Source of the DNA: Penium margaritaceum | Taxonomy: Eukaryota > Streptophyta > Zygnematophyceae > Desmidiales > Peniaceae | Reading direction: 5' to 3' | NCBI GenBank assembly: GCA_023375785.1 | Contig: SZWC01004890.1 | Location: forward strand, 15,227-79,226 | Length of the DNA: 64,000 nt | In this document: piece after piece, positions 21,432-30,779 of the stretch | Position numbering within the stretch: position 1 is the first letter of the stretch | Layout: each line of letters starts with the position of its first letter | Made by a program: the position numbers and the translations under genes | The notes under the pieces: generated by a model | What the model was told of the DNA's origin: nothing | The model's input: the letters and a program-made list of their open reading frames with translations, nothing else | Database searches by the model: none

Positions 21432-24400
21432 TTATGTGCTCTTTGCACCTACAGCTACAGCACTAGCTGCTGCTGAACCTCTTATGCAAGCTTCAGCTGT
21501 ATTGGCAGTTGCTAAACCCATTGCTCCTACAGCTGTGCTTCTTCCAGGTGCAGAACCTGCTGCTGTAGATGACCCTGCTGCTGCACCAGTCCCAGTCAGT
21601 CCTGATGTTGCATTTGCCCCTACTATGCCAGTTGTTGCCTCAACATCCTTCCTCTTGCAAACTCCTTTCCTCAAAGTCTGCCTCACATCCTCTTCCTCCT
21701 CTTCTTCCCTATCCTCTTCATTCCCACTGCTGTCTCCTCCTCCATCTTCCTCCATCTGCTCAATCTCTTCGTCCTCTGCCTCATCGTCCTCATCCTCTGT
21801 GTTGCATTCTTCCTCCTGCCCTGCCAAATGGGCTCTCACCTCGGCCACCTCTGAGTCATCTCCGTCTGCTGCATCTGCAATCAGTGGATCCCACACCCAA
21901 TCTTCCTCCTCGTCTGGCTCGACCTCACCATCAGCTTCACTGTCGCTGTCACCAGCCTCCTCCTCCACAGCCTGCTTGATCTCACTTTTCAGCTTCTTGG
22001 CCCTTTTCTTCCCGTACATCCTTTTCAGGCGCACGTTGACACGTACCAGCAGCTCCAGGGTTCTAACCTTCAATCTGTTGCGTCGTGCGGTCTGGATCAG
22101 CTCGTGTTTGCTGAACACGCGCTCGTTGTCAGAACTGCTTCACGGTTACGCCAAGAGCCTCATGGCAAAGGCTCTCAGTGTTGGGAGGCCTGTCATGTGG
22201 CGGGCATGCCACTTGTATGCTGGCAGCTCACCAGCCACCACCTGCTGCACAGCTTCCTTGGCCCGCTGCACGTCCCTCGCCTTTGCAGGGTCCTCTTCAG
22301 GAGTCACCCGTCCATTCTCAAACCCCTCCAGCTCAGCGCACAGCATGTCCTGGTCCCGGGTGTCTGGCACGATCGCGTTCACGACTGTGTTCCAGGCCTC
22401 NGTTTTAACCTTCAATCTGTTGCGTCGTGCGGTCTGGATCAGCTCGTGTTTGCTGAACACGCGCTCGTTGTCAGAACTGCTGCACGGCTGCGCCAAGAGC
22501 CTCATGGCAAAGGCTCTCAGTGTTGGGAGGCCTGTCATGTGGCGGGCATGCCACTTGTATGCTGGCAGCTCACCAGCCACCACCTGCTGCACAGCTTCCT
22601 TGGCCCGCTGCACGTCCCTCGCCTTTGCAGGGTCCTCTTCAGGAGTCACCCGTCCATTCTCAAACCCCTCCAGCTCAGCGCACAACATGTCCTGGTCCCG
22701 GGTGTCTGGAACGATCGTGTTCATGACTATGTTCCAGGCCTCGATCATCTTCTCATTGCCATCGAATTTGTGGCCAAAATGCTGCAGGTGGCAACGACGT
22801 GCTGCGGAAAAAATGGGGCACGACATCTGATTAGTCCACTGCATGCTCAGGCGTTCAAGGGCAAACTTCACCCACTACGGATTGCACTCAGCACAGCGGC
22901 TGCCCCTACACACAGCAAGCTTGTTCAAAGACTCAGTGGTGTCCAGCAAAGTCTCAAACACAATGCCAGCAGTGCCACCACCTGCATCAGCCTTTTGCAG
23001 AGCCAGGACAATGGGAAACATCAGCTTTACCATGGATTTCACCTGCACCCAAAAGACTACCATCCTGACCAGCCGCCGCACCTCCTTCTTCTTTGCCTTC
23101 CATCCTGCATCCTTGCCCACAGTTCCAAACTCTGACCACTTCGTGGAGTTAACCATGTTCACCAGAACGTCACGCATTTGCAGCAGGCGCTCCAACATCT
23201 CGTGCACGGATGCAAAACAAGTAGCAACAGCTGGCAGAAGTACCTTTCCTCCCTCGGTTTTCAGCCAGGACCTCAAGAAGTCCTTGTTTCTGAAGAATGA
23301 CACAATTCTCTGAGCCTTGGAAATCAGAGCCGCTCCCCACTCTGTCTTAGAAACATCCTTCAAAACCAGGTCCAGGGAATTTGCAACACAATGGGTGAAG
23401 AACATTGACGGATACTTATTCTTCAGCTCCAAGTAGGCCTTCTTGTTGGTGGAGGCGTTATCCGTGATGACCATCACCACCCTCTCAGCACCCACTTCAG
23501 CAATGGCACCATAGATCATGACTGCCACGTGGTTGGCATCACGGACAACACCACTGGCATCTCTCAAGAAAAGGTGAGCCACGCCTTTGAAGTTCACTGC
23601 CATGGCTGAGTAGATTGGCCTGATTTGAATGTCCGACCACTCGTCCACTCCTATGCTCACCCCAAAAAAATCCCATCCGCTGCGAAGAGGGGCCTCCAAC
23701 TCCTCGAGCTCCACATCCAGCGCTGGAAGTATGATGTCAGTGACACTGTCTCGGCTGGGCAGTCTGAAGGCCGGGGTTGTGTGCCGTGTGTCTTCCACCA
23801 GCTCAAGGACGGTAGGATCCCGGCAGAAGGAGATTGCTAGCGCATTCTTTGCCATGATTCGTACAATTTTTTTCTGACACTGAGAGTTGGCAGCATTGGC
23901 GATGTGCTCGGGCATCGTTGTTTGCCGTGCCAGGTTGAGAGAGGAAGCTGACACAGGATGAGTCGGGAATGGTGGCGGATGTTCTGCCGGTAGGGTTGTC
24001 AACGCCGTCTGTCGGACAGCTGCTTTCACCAACTCCACCCACACCCACCGCTGCTCTTGCCTCCTGTCTCTTCCGCTCTCAGACCAGTGCTTGCCAGTCC
24101 ACGGGCTGGTCCTTCGTCCCCCACGCTTCTCCTTGGCCATTGTAAAGTTTCTTGTCGTATGGAACAAAGGCGTCTGGTGGGCTAGCCAGAGGCGGGATGC
24201 CGAGCATGGCCCGGGTAGCAGCATGAGGGTACTTGCACTTCACAATGTTGTGCACAGCTGCTCCAACATGACCGCGCATGCGGTCTGAATCACCTGCCTT
24301 GATGACACCACATGCTCCACAGTAAAACCCGGGGTAGCCTGCCTGCGTAGGTACGCGTTGGAAGAACTTGCTGAGCGCCCGGACGAGGAAGTCCCCAAAG

Positions 24401-24465
24401 AGAACAGGGAGCTTAGGTGAGGCAGCCACTTGTGCACACGTGGGCTGCTTACCCCTCCCAGCCAT
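21432..24465 (-). CDS. hAT transposase, near complete but interrupted
   Basis: Cuts and pastes the element. The chosen start is the ATG at 24,465 (MAGRGKQPTCAQ); an in-frame ATG at 24,681 is possible. Order: a BED-like zinc finger (YCGACGVIK, then RMRGHVGAAVHNIVKC) near residues 50-85; DUF659/catalytic region with GVDEWSD and ITDNASTNKKA plus THCVANSLDLVLKD; a middle part with WSEFGT; the C-terminal hAT dimerisation motif (GLPTLRAFAMRLLAQPCSSS, then NERVFSKHELI and ARRNRLK); and a Glu/Asp-rich tail. Defects: reading passes from one frame to another between about 24,224 and 24,080, an in-frame TAG is at 22,872-22,874, and the left copy of the assembly duplication (22,060-22,400) has two stops that the right copy lacks. 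After allowing for the duplication the length is about 900 codons. An intron could explain the frame change. Confidence 0.85.
22060..22742. other. 341-bp near-duplication around a single N (probable assembly join)
   Basis: 22,060-22,400 and 22,402-22,742 are nearly identical and separated only by the N at 22,401. The few differences cluster near 22,139-22,155. The hAT dimerisation motif is thereby present twice, which no transposase of this family has. Confidence 0.85.
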
Positions 24466-25009
24466 GGCGGCTGAGTGGGGCAGAGTGAAATTCGGCTGGT
24501 CAACTGCATGGCAAGGATATGCCCGAAAGTGGGCTCCTTGGAAGGTCCAACGGTGGATGTGCTTCGTACGGATTGTCAAACTGCTACTCGGTTTGATGAG
24601 AGTACTCATCAAACCCTTGCCACATGTCACACACGATATCCTTCCGTGACGTGCAACAAGGCTTCCGATTGGTTCGTTCACCGTCGCAAAACAAGAACAC
24701 CAGGTTCACGCACGATGTACACGCACCACCCACGCTTTAAGCACGCATGGCCGTGTCATATCTCCCATGTAGGACCAATCCTTGGTTGCTAGCCAAGCAT
24801 TTCTGTCACATAACGCATGTAAAGCAACGCACCAATGAATGGACACCGCGAGAATCAACCATCCAGCCTGGAATAGTGCATCAGACGTAGAGTTCTCGCT
24901 AGGCACAACGGGATTTGCGCCCGCCTCCAAGAAAAAAAATGCCTGTCAATGCCTGTCAAGTCCCTTGTGACACAAGGAGTGAAAACTGACCCCGACCAAA
25001 AAAGAGGGG

Positions 25010-25085
25010 TTCAATTCAAGTCGACGTCCAAGTCAACGTGGACCGAATTGGCGACTCCGACTTGACCCCCTCAAGTCGGAAGTCG
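25010..25085. repeat. Right subterminal repeats of the hAT element
   Basis: CAAGTCGACG near 25,016, CCAAGTCAACG near 25,028 and TCAAGTCGGAAGTCG near 25,071 resemble the left-end CCAAGTCGAC repeats. Confidence 0.6.
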
Positions 25086-25097
25086 AAGGCAACATGG

Positions 25098-25105
25098 ATT
25101 GACGC
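25098..25105. repeat. Right target-site duplication of the hAT element
   Basis: ATTGACGC, the exact copy of 20,942-20,949. Confidence 0.95.
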
Positions 25106-26480
25106 ACGATGGGTCTTCAGGCGTAGCTACAAGCCCGATGGGATTCTTGACAAGTACAAGGCTCTTCTCATGGCAAAGGGATTCGCCCAAGTCCCTGGCA
25201 TCGACATTGATGAGACATTTGCACCAGTGGGCCGCTACACCACAGCTCGCACCCTGCTGAGCCTTGTTGCTCAGCACGATTGGGAGCTTGAGCAGATGGA
25301 AGCCAACAACGCCTTCCTCCATGTGCATTTGGACAAGGGGATCTATATGGTCCAGCCCCATGGGTTCTCTGATGGGATCGACAGGGTCTTGCGCCTGTAG
25401 AAGGCCCTTTATGGCCTGAAGCAGTCGGGACCAAGAAATCACATCCATGCTTGAGAAGGGCGGCTACCAGTGAAGTACTATAGATCCTTCTCTCTTTGTC
25501 ACCCCTCTGTCCGCTCCCCTCATCGCTGTCCTCGTATATGTTGATGACTTGATGATTGCATCACTCAGTCTGGAGGCCCTGAAGGTGGTTAAGTCCCTCC
25601 TTCAATCGACTTACAAGATGGAGGACTAAGGACCAGGTCGTGTCTTTCTAGGCATGGAGCTAGAGCAAGACTGCTCCTACCGAGTACTCCACGTTCACCA
25701 GGTTGCTTATGTTTGCAGCCTCGGGAAGCGCTCTCCCTCCCTCCTCGAGACGGTACCCACGGCATCCACGCCAATGACCGTAGCAGGACAGTGGCTGCTG
25801 AAGACACTGGATGTGTCAAAGCTGGGGGAGGCGGTCCATGTCAGAGACTATCTCCGCGTGATCGGCTCTCTCATGTACCTAGCCATGACAACCATGGCGA
25901 TCGTTGCCATTGTCGTGAACTTCTTAGCACAGCTCTCCCAATGCCCGAGCTCTTGGAAGCTGCAGTGCATGTTGTCAAATATGCTCTCTCTACTGCTCGT
26001 ACCGGCCTGTGCTATCGGGCACATCCATCCGTTGTGGTTGATGGCTACACAGATAGTGACTGTGCACGTGACGCTGATTCTCGCAGCCGCACTAACTACA
26101 TCTTCCTAGTGGAGTTGGACCACTATGTCATGGAAGAGCGGAAAACAAGGCTAAGTTGCTCGCAGCTTGAGCGAAGCTCAGTATGTTGTGCTTAGCGCTT
26201 GCACATGCGAGAGCATTCGGTTGCGTTGTCTCTTGTAGTAGCTACGCGTCTCCATTCGCTGCATCATTCTTTGATGTAACAATCAAAGCACCAAGGCTAT
26301 TGCTGAGCACGGCGGCATGCAGCACGCTCGAACTAAGCACATCAATGTTGATCATCATTGTTTGTGAGCGAGTGGCTACAGGTGATCTCCAGATCATCTA
26401 GGTGGATACTCGACAGCACAGAGTAGACTTCCTCACAAAGGTTCTCAAAACCAACGTGATCAAGGATGCAATCCATCCTG
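25106..26480 (+). pseudogene. Copia D RT right fragment and RNase H
   Basis: RT motifs: KYKALLMAKGFAQVPGIDID, ETFAPVGRYTTARTLLSLVA, QMEANNAFLHVHLDKGIYMV at 25,150-25,350; VYVDDLMIASLSLEALK at 25,530-25,580; FLGMELEQDCSYRVLHVHQ at 25,650-25,700; IGSLMYLAMTT at 25,860. The RNase H tail with DFLTKVLKTNVIKDA is at 26,427-26,470. Several interruptions. The closest relative in the window is A. Confidence 0.75.
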
Positions 26481-26512
26481 TTGGCTTGCTATGTGCTCGT
26501 GATGCACCCAGT

Positions 26513-27389
26513 AGTTGGTTTTTGTCTCACATCTCTCACTTATACTCTGTTGTGTCCTCCCGGCTTGTGTACATTGACGTGCAGATGATTGACGGCAAGA
26601 CGCGATGCTGATGGAGTGTCTTCCGGAGAGTCGACGCTGATGGAGTGTCGTCCGGAGAGTCGACCCACGCTGAGGCCTACACACAGTTTGCTCGAGCCTC
26701 CTCCTTCCTTCGTGCTCAGCTCCATCGGCAAGACCTCCTCGGCAGCCGTGCCGCCGACAGGCACTGTCGCTACATACATTGCTTGTACACGTCCAGCACC
26801 GTTTCTGACTGCACTGTTGCATTTGCGTCGTCATGCCATGCCTAGGGTCCAAGTTTCATGAATTTCTGGCGCGTTTGGTACCGGGAATTAGCGTAGACGC
26901 TGCCTGGGTTTAGGCAGCCATAACTCCTCACTGTTGTTTTTCTAGCTGATTTTGACCACACGACTGCGTTCACAGTGTGCGTGTTATGGCATGGTCTAGT
27001 TTTCAGGCAAAACGAATGACGACCGGGCTTGGGCTGTCGGCTGTCTGGCGGGGCTCAGCAAGAAAACCTACCTGCCTGAAAATAGAGGTACTTTCTGATT
27101 GGCTGGTGAACTGAGTAACAAGTCCTACAGAGCTGGGGGAGGCTATTTCTTGGTTCCGTCTCCCATTGTGTCTCATTCTTGTTTCTTAATCAGTCACTTC
27201 CAGTTTTCAGCTGCTTGGGGCACTAACACTTGCGCGTGCATCTCTGAGTAACAAACCTAGAGCACTCAGACTTAGACTCTAGAGCGGAAAACTGAGGGGG
27301 TAGCAGACTAGGCAACAAGCGTGGAAGCCCGCACGCTGCATCAACAATGCAACTGCCCCAACCTGCACTTTGAAATTGTTTCCAGCTCA
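26513..27389 (+). repeat. 5' LTR of copia E (877 bp), possibly shared with D
   Basis: Homologous to the two-part 3' LTR of E. It contains a 29-bp tandem doubling (unit GCTGATGGAGTGTC...GAGTCGAC) at about 26,606-26,663 that is single in the 3' LTR. It ends CTCA before the primer-binding site. Confidence 0.8.
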
Positions 27390-27400
27390 GTATCAGAGCC
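27390..27400 (+). other. Primer-binding site of copia E
   Basis: GTATCAGAGCC adjoining the LTR end, an initiator-Met-type primer site. Confidence 0.65.
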
Positions 27401-29400
27401 AGATTACAGCAGCAGCAACAGGAGCAGACAACTAGTGGACATGTTCTTGACTACGCCAGCGGAACCCCATACGCGCCAGTGCAGGGGAAATGCTACTGGA
27501 TTTTTCTCGGCAGCATTGACCCGCCTGGTAGCAGCGTCAGATTTTTTCTCAAGACCACTGGGCCAGGGGAGATGCTACCGGATTTTTTCCGGTAGCACTC
27601 ACCCCCACGTGTGATGCAAGGAGGTGAGCGACAGGCCCCGTGAGGCACCTGCTGGCGACAATGCACGTGGCGACGTCAAACAGATGCAGTCACTGGCAGC
27701 AGCAACAAATAGCAGCAGCAGCTTGTAACAATAGGGAGCGATGGCAACAGCAGCCAGCAGCAGGTGTGCGCAGCAGCAGTAGCCAGCAGTAGCAGTAGCT
27801 CGCGGCAGCTCCCAGCGGTTGCCCGCGGCAACAAGCAGCAACAGCAGCCAACAGTAGGAGCTTGCCGCAACAGCAGTGTGCAACAAGAGTGAGTAGCAGC
27901 AGCAGCCGGCTGCAACAGCAGTAGCAGTGAGCAGCAGCAACAGCAGCGAGCAGCAGCAGCAGCCGACTGCACCAGCAGCAGTAGCAAGCAACAACCAGCG
28001 GCAGCCATCAGTAGCCAGCAGCATCATTAGCAGCAAGCGACCAGCAAAAGCAGTAGCTGTAGGTGCTCGCAACCCGCTACTTGCAGCAAGCTGCAAGTAG
28101 TGAGCTCGCTGCTTGTAGCTTCCAGTGAGCAGCAAGGACCGAGTAGCGAGCTTGCTGCTTGCAGCTCATTGCTGAAAACGAGCACTGAGCTTGCTCTGAC
28201 GAACGAAGGAAGAAAAGGAGATGAAAAAAGGGAGAAACACACTGAAAAATCCCTAACCCCACAGGCGGCCCTACGGCGGCTGTAGCCACTACCACAACGG
28301 CTACAACAGCCACAACAACCGCAACAGCTTAGCAGCACCAGCAGCAGCAACAGTAACAATAGCAGGAGCTACTGCAACAGCGGCCACAGCAACAGGAGCA
28401 GTAGCAACTACAGCAGTTGCATCAGCTATTGCAGCAACAACAACTACAACAGCAGAAACAGTAGCAGCAGCAGAAACAATTGCAGTAGAAGACCAATATC
28501 AGTAGTAGCAGCGGCATGAGCAGCAGTGGCAATAGCAACAATAGCTGCCTTACTACTGAAACACGAGCGGCTCTAGCAGCCGCCGCTGCTGATGTCAGCC
28601 ATCCTCAACTGATGTCATTACAGACGTTAGTAACAAAAAAAATCTACAACAGCAACCCTGCAGATAATGCAGCACTAGATGCTGACGCCAGCCATCCTAT
28701 GCTAACGCCACTACTAACATCACTACTGTCAGTAGTAGTACAAAGAAAACAAAAGGGGAACAAGGAGGGGAAACAAAGCACCATGGTAGAAAACAAAGAG
28801 GGGCCCTCCTCTGTTGGAGGACCCCCCTTCCTGTAACAACTACAGTAGTTGCAGCACCAGCAGTAGCTGTCGCTACCGCCACGGCAACAGCACGAGCAGC
28901 GGTAGCAGTAGCAGCAACAGCAGCAATCGTCGCGAAAACAGTAGTAGTAGTAGCAGCAACAGTAGTAGTCGTAATAGTAGCAATAGCAGTAGTAGCAACA
29001 ACCGTAGCAGCATTAGCAATAGCAACAGCACGAGTATCCGTAGCAATAGTAGCTACAACAGCAGCAATAGCAACAGCACCAACACCCCGCATGCTTTTGT
29101 CGTAAGTCATACTGGCACAATAGATCCACTCGCCGCTTTGCGCCAGCAGCTCGCAACACTGACACAACAGCTAGCGACACTATAGCTGTTGACACCGTTG
29201 CCGTAGAAGTAGTCGCAGAAGTAGCATCAGCAGCCACTGTAGCAATAGCAGCAACAGCAACCGCCGCAGCAGTAGCAACAACATTAGTAAGAACCTTTGT
29301 TCAACCCGGGTACGCGAGCCCTACGGTCTCCTACGCCTCGTAGTACCTGGCGCAGCAACACACCCAGCGCCAACAGCAGACGGTGACATCAGTCCTAGGC
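27401..29400 (+). other. Copia E leader with long CAG/CAA/GTA-rich tract
   Basis: About 1.65 kb (27,640-29,290) is built almost only of AGC/CAG/CAA/GTA-type triplets. It gives many overlapping open frames on both strands (Ser-, Gln-, Ala-, Cys- or Leu-rich) that I treat as low complexity. Around 28,585-28,710 are degenerate GCTGATGTCAGC/GCTGACGCCAGC motifs, related to the palindrome array of G and J. No conserved domain is seen. Confidence 0.65.
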
Positions 29401-30240
29401 CCCACTCTAGGTGTCATCCGTAGGCCAAAGGACTTTGAAACCCCGCCGCCGTTGCTTGAGGCTGGCAACTAGTTCCAGAGCTGGGAGCTCAGCTTTCGGA
29501 TCTGGACATTGGGCGAGAGCTTGTGGCCCTATAACGTCCTACCCTTCAACTCCACCCAGGCCGATAAGGTGTATGACGCAAGTTGCGCCATGTGTACCCT
29601 CGTCTCACCCTTCCTCAGTGACCTCACCACTAGTGCTCTCCCTGAACCCAACAGCAGAGAGGCATGTACTCACGCGCCCTCGTCGCCTGTCCAGTGACGT
29701 TGAGACAAGTTGCCTGATCCGGAAGTTCAACTCCCTCCGCATAGGGGAGACCGAGACAGTCACCTCCCATTGGTAACGTGCAAAGGACATCATGTACCAC
29801 CTTGGAGACGCCGCACCACCCCCTCTCTCCGTGCTTTTCACTATCAAGCGTGGCGCCACCGACCCCTTCTCTGACATCATCATCCATTACTCCCACGACG
29901 TCCTCACCGCGATGGCTGTCCTGGGTACCCTCATGCCCGGGGCATACAAGCTCTTCCTCCTCATCAAAGAGGCTCGTCAGGAGTCACATATCCATCGCAC
30001 AGAGTCCTTTACCTCTCCTGTTGTTGCCTCCATGGCCGTTGCCACCCTAGTTGGAGCAACATCTTCCGGCGCCACCTCGTCTGGTAAGAAGAAGTGCAGG
30101 GGCAAGAAGGGCAAGGTCCTTCAGCAGTAGTCTAGCGGATCCGACAGCGCCAGCCTCGTCTGCCACAACTGTGGCCAGTCAGGACACGGGTGGTACATGT
30201 GTCCGCTCCCGACTGACAAGGCTTGCTCATCGCCACCATG
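29400..30240 (+). pseudogene. Copia E gag remnant
   Basis: Blocks read as a copia gag: YHLGDAAPPPLSVLFTIKRG and SDIIIHYSHDVLTAMAVLGT, then LFLLIKEARQES, at 29,790-30,000. These are followed by a basic run and one CCHC knuckle (CHNCGQSGHGWYMCP) near 30,157-30,201. The arrangement matches G and J, with the same helical gag plan and single knuckle. Interrupted. Confidence 0.65.
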
Positions 30241-30779
30241 CGTTGGCAGCGCAAGCATCGCCTTGCCACCACTGCCATGACCGTCATTGCTACAACTACA
30301 TCTGCACGGCTCGCGACGGCTCCACCGCAGTATCTTCCACAACTGTCCACGCTCGCTCCTCCATCACCGGCGCCTCCAGCAGTATCTTCTTCCTCCTTCC
30401 TGGACTCCAACGCCATTACACCGCAGTCGGTCTACTCCGTCGGAACCTCCACCCGCGAGTGTCAGCTAGAGCACTTCATCCTACTTAAGCTCAACCTTCC
30501 TCGCCCTCTTGCCCAGGAAAGTGCGAGTTACATAGTCGCTAGTTCCTCCCTTCCCTGCATGAAAGAGTCTGTGCTATGGTCATGTCATGTATCTTCATCT
30601 CCACCATCCTCTGCCTTGCCTTGCCCATCTGCTCCCCTTCGTGATGACGTCCTCTGGCTGGATGACTGGCAGTCCCGGTTCGCACCTCCATCCACCGCAG
30701 ATGGAGGTGCGATATGTCAGCGTCGCTCGCCCATTGCCATGTGACTGTCAGCGACCTGGCCACACCGGTCCAGGATCCG

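Larger units (their letters stand above)
20950..25097 (-). mobile_element. hAT superfamily DNA transposon (DUF659 type), 4,148 bp as assembled
   Basis: Perfect 8-bp target duplication ATTGACGC flanks the element. The termini are 12-bp perfect inverted repeats, CCATGTTGCCTT at 20,950 and its complement ending at 25,097. Subterminal DNA on both sides carries several copies of CCAAGTCGAC or close variants, expected transposase-binding sites. A single transposase gene occupies the minus strand (21,432-24,465). The assembled length includes a 341-bp near-duplication across a single N at 22,401, so the true element is probably about 3.8 kb. It sits in the RT region of copia D, so it moved after D had inserted. 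Confidence 0.95.
20316..26512 (+). mobile_element. Ty1/copia relic D, interrupted by a hAT transposon
   Basis: A primer-binding site (TGGTATCAAAGC, 20,316-20,327) is followed by only about 450 bases of leader-like DNA before RT homology appears at about 20,800, so most of gag, protease and integrase is missing. RT homology stops at 20,949, where a hAT element enters, and resumes at 25,098. RNase H motifs follow to about 26,470 (IGSLMYLA, DFLTKVLK). Its RT resembles that of A. Broken in several places besides the large loss and the insertion. Confidence 0.7.

Noticed and set aside
22060-22742. True tandem duplication of the transposase C-terminus
   Set aside because: A single N between near-identical blocks occurs three times in the window at unrelated places, so an assembly cause is more likely.
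21412-22830. 472-codon plus-strand frame opposite the hAT transposase
   Set aside because: Ser/Pro-rich shadow of the Glu/Asp-rich tail and dimerisation region. It spans an N and the assembly duplication.
27599-29185. Cys/Leu-rich and Ser/Asn-rich frames in the E leader
   Set aside because: Same triplet-bias effect; low-complexity products without motifs.
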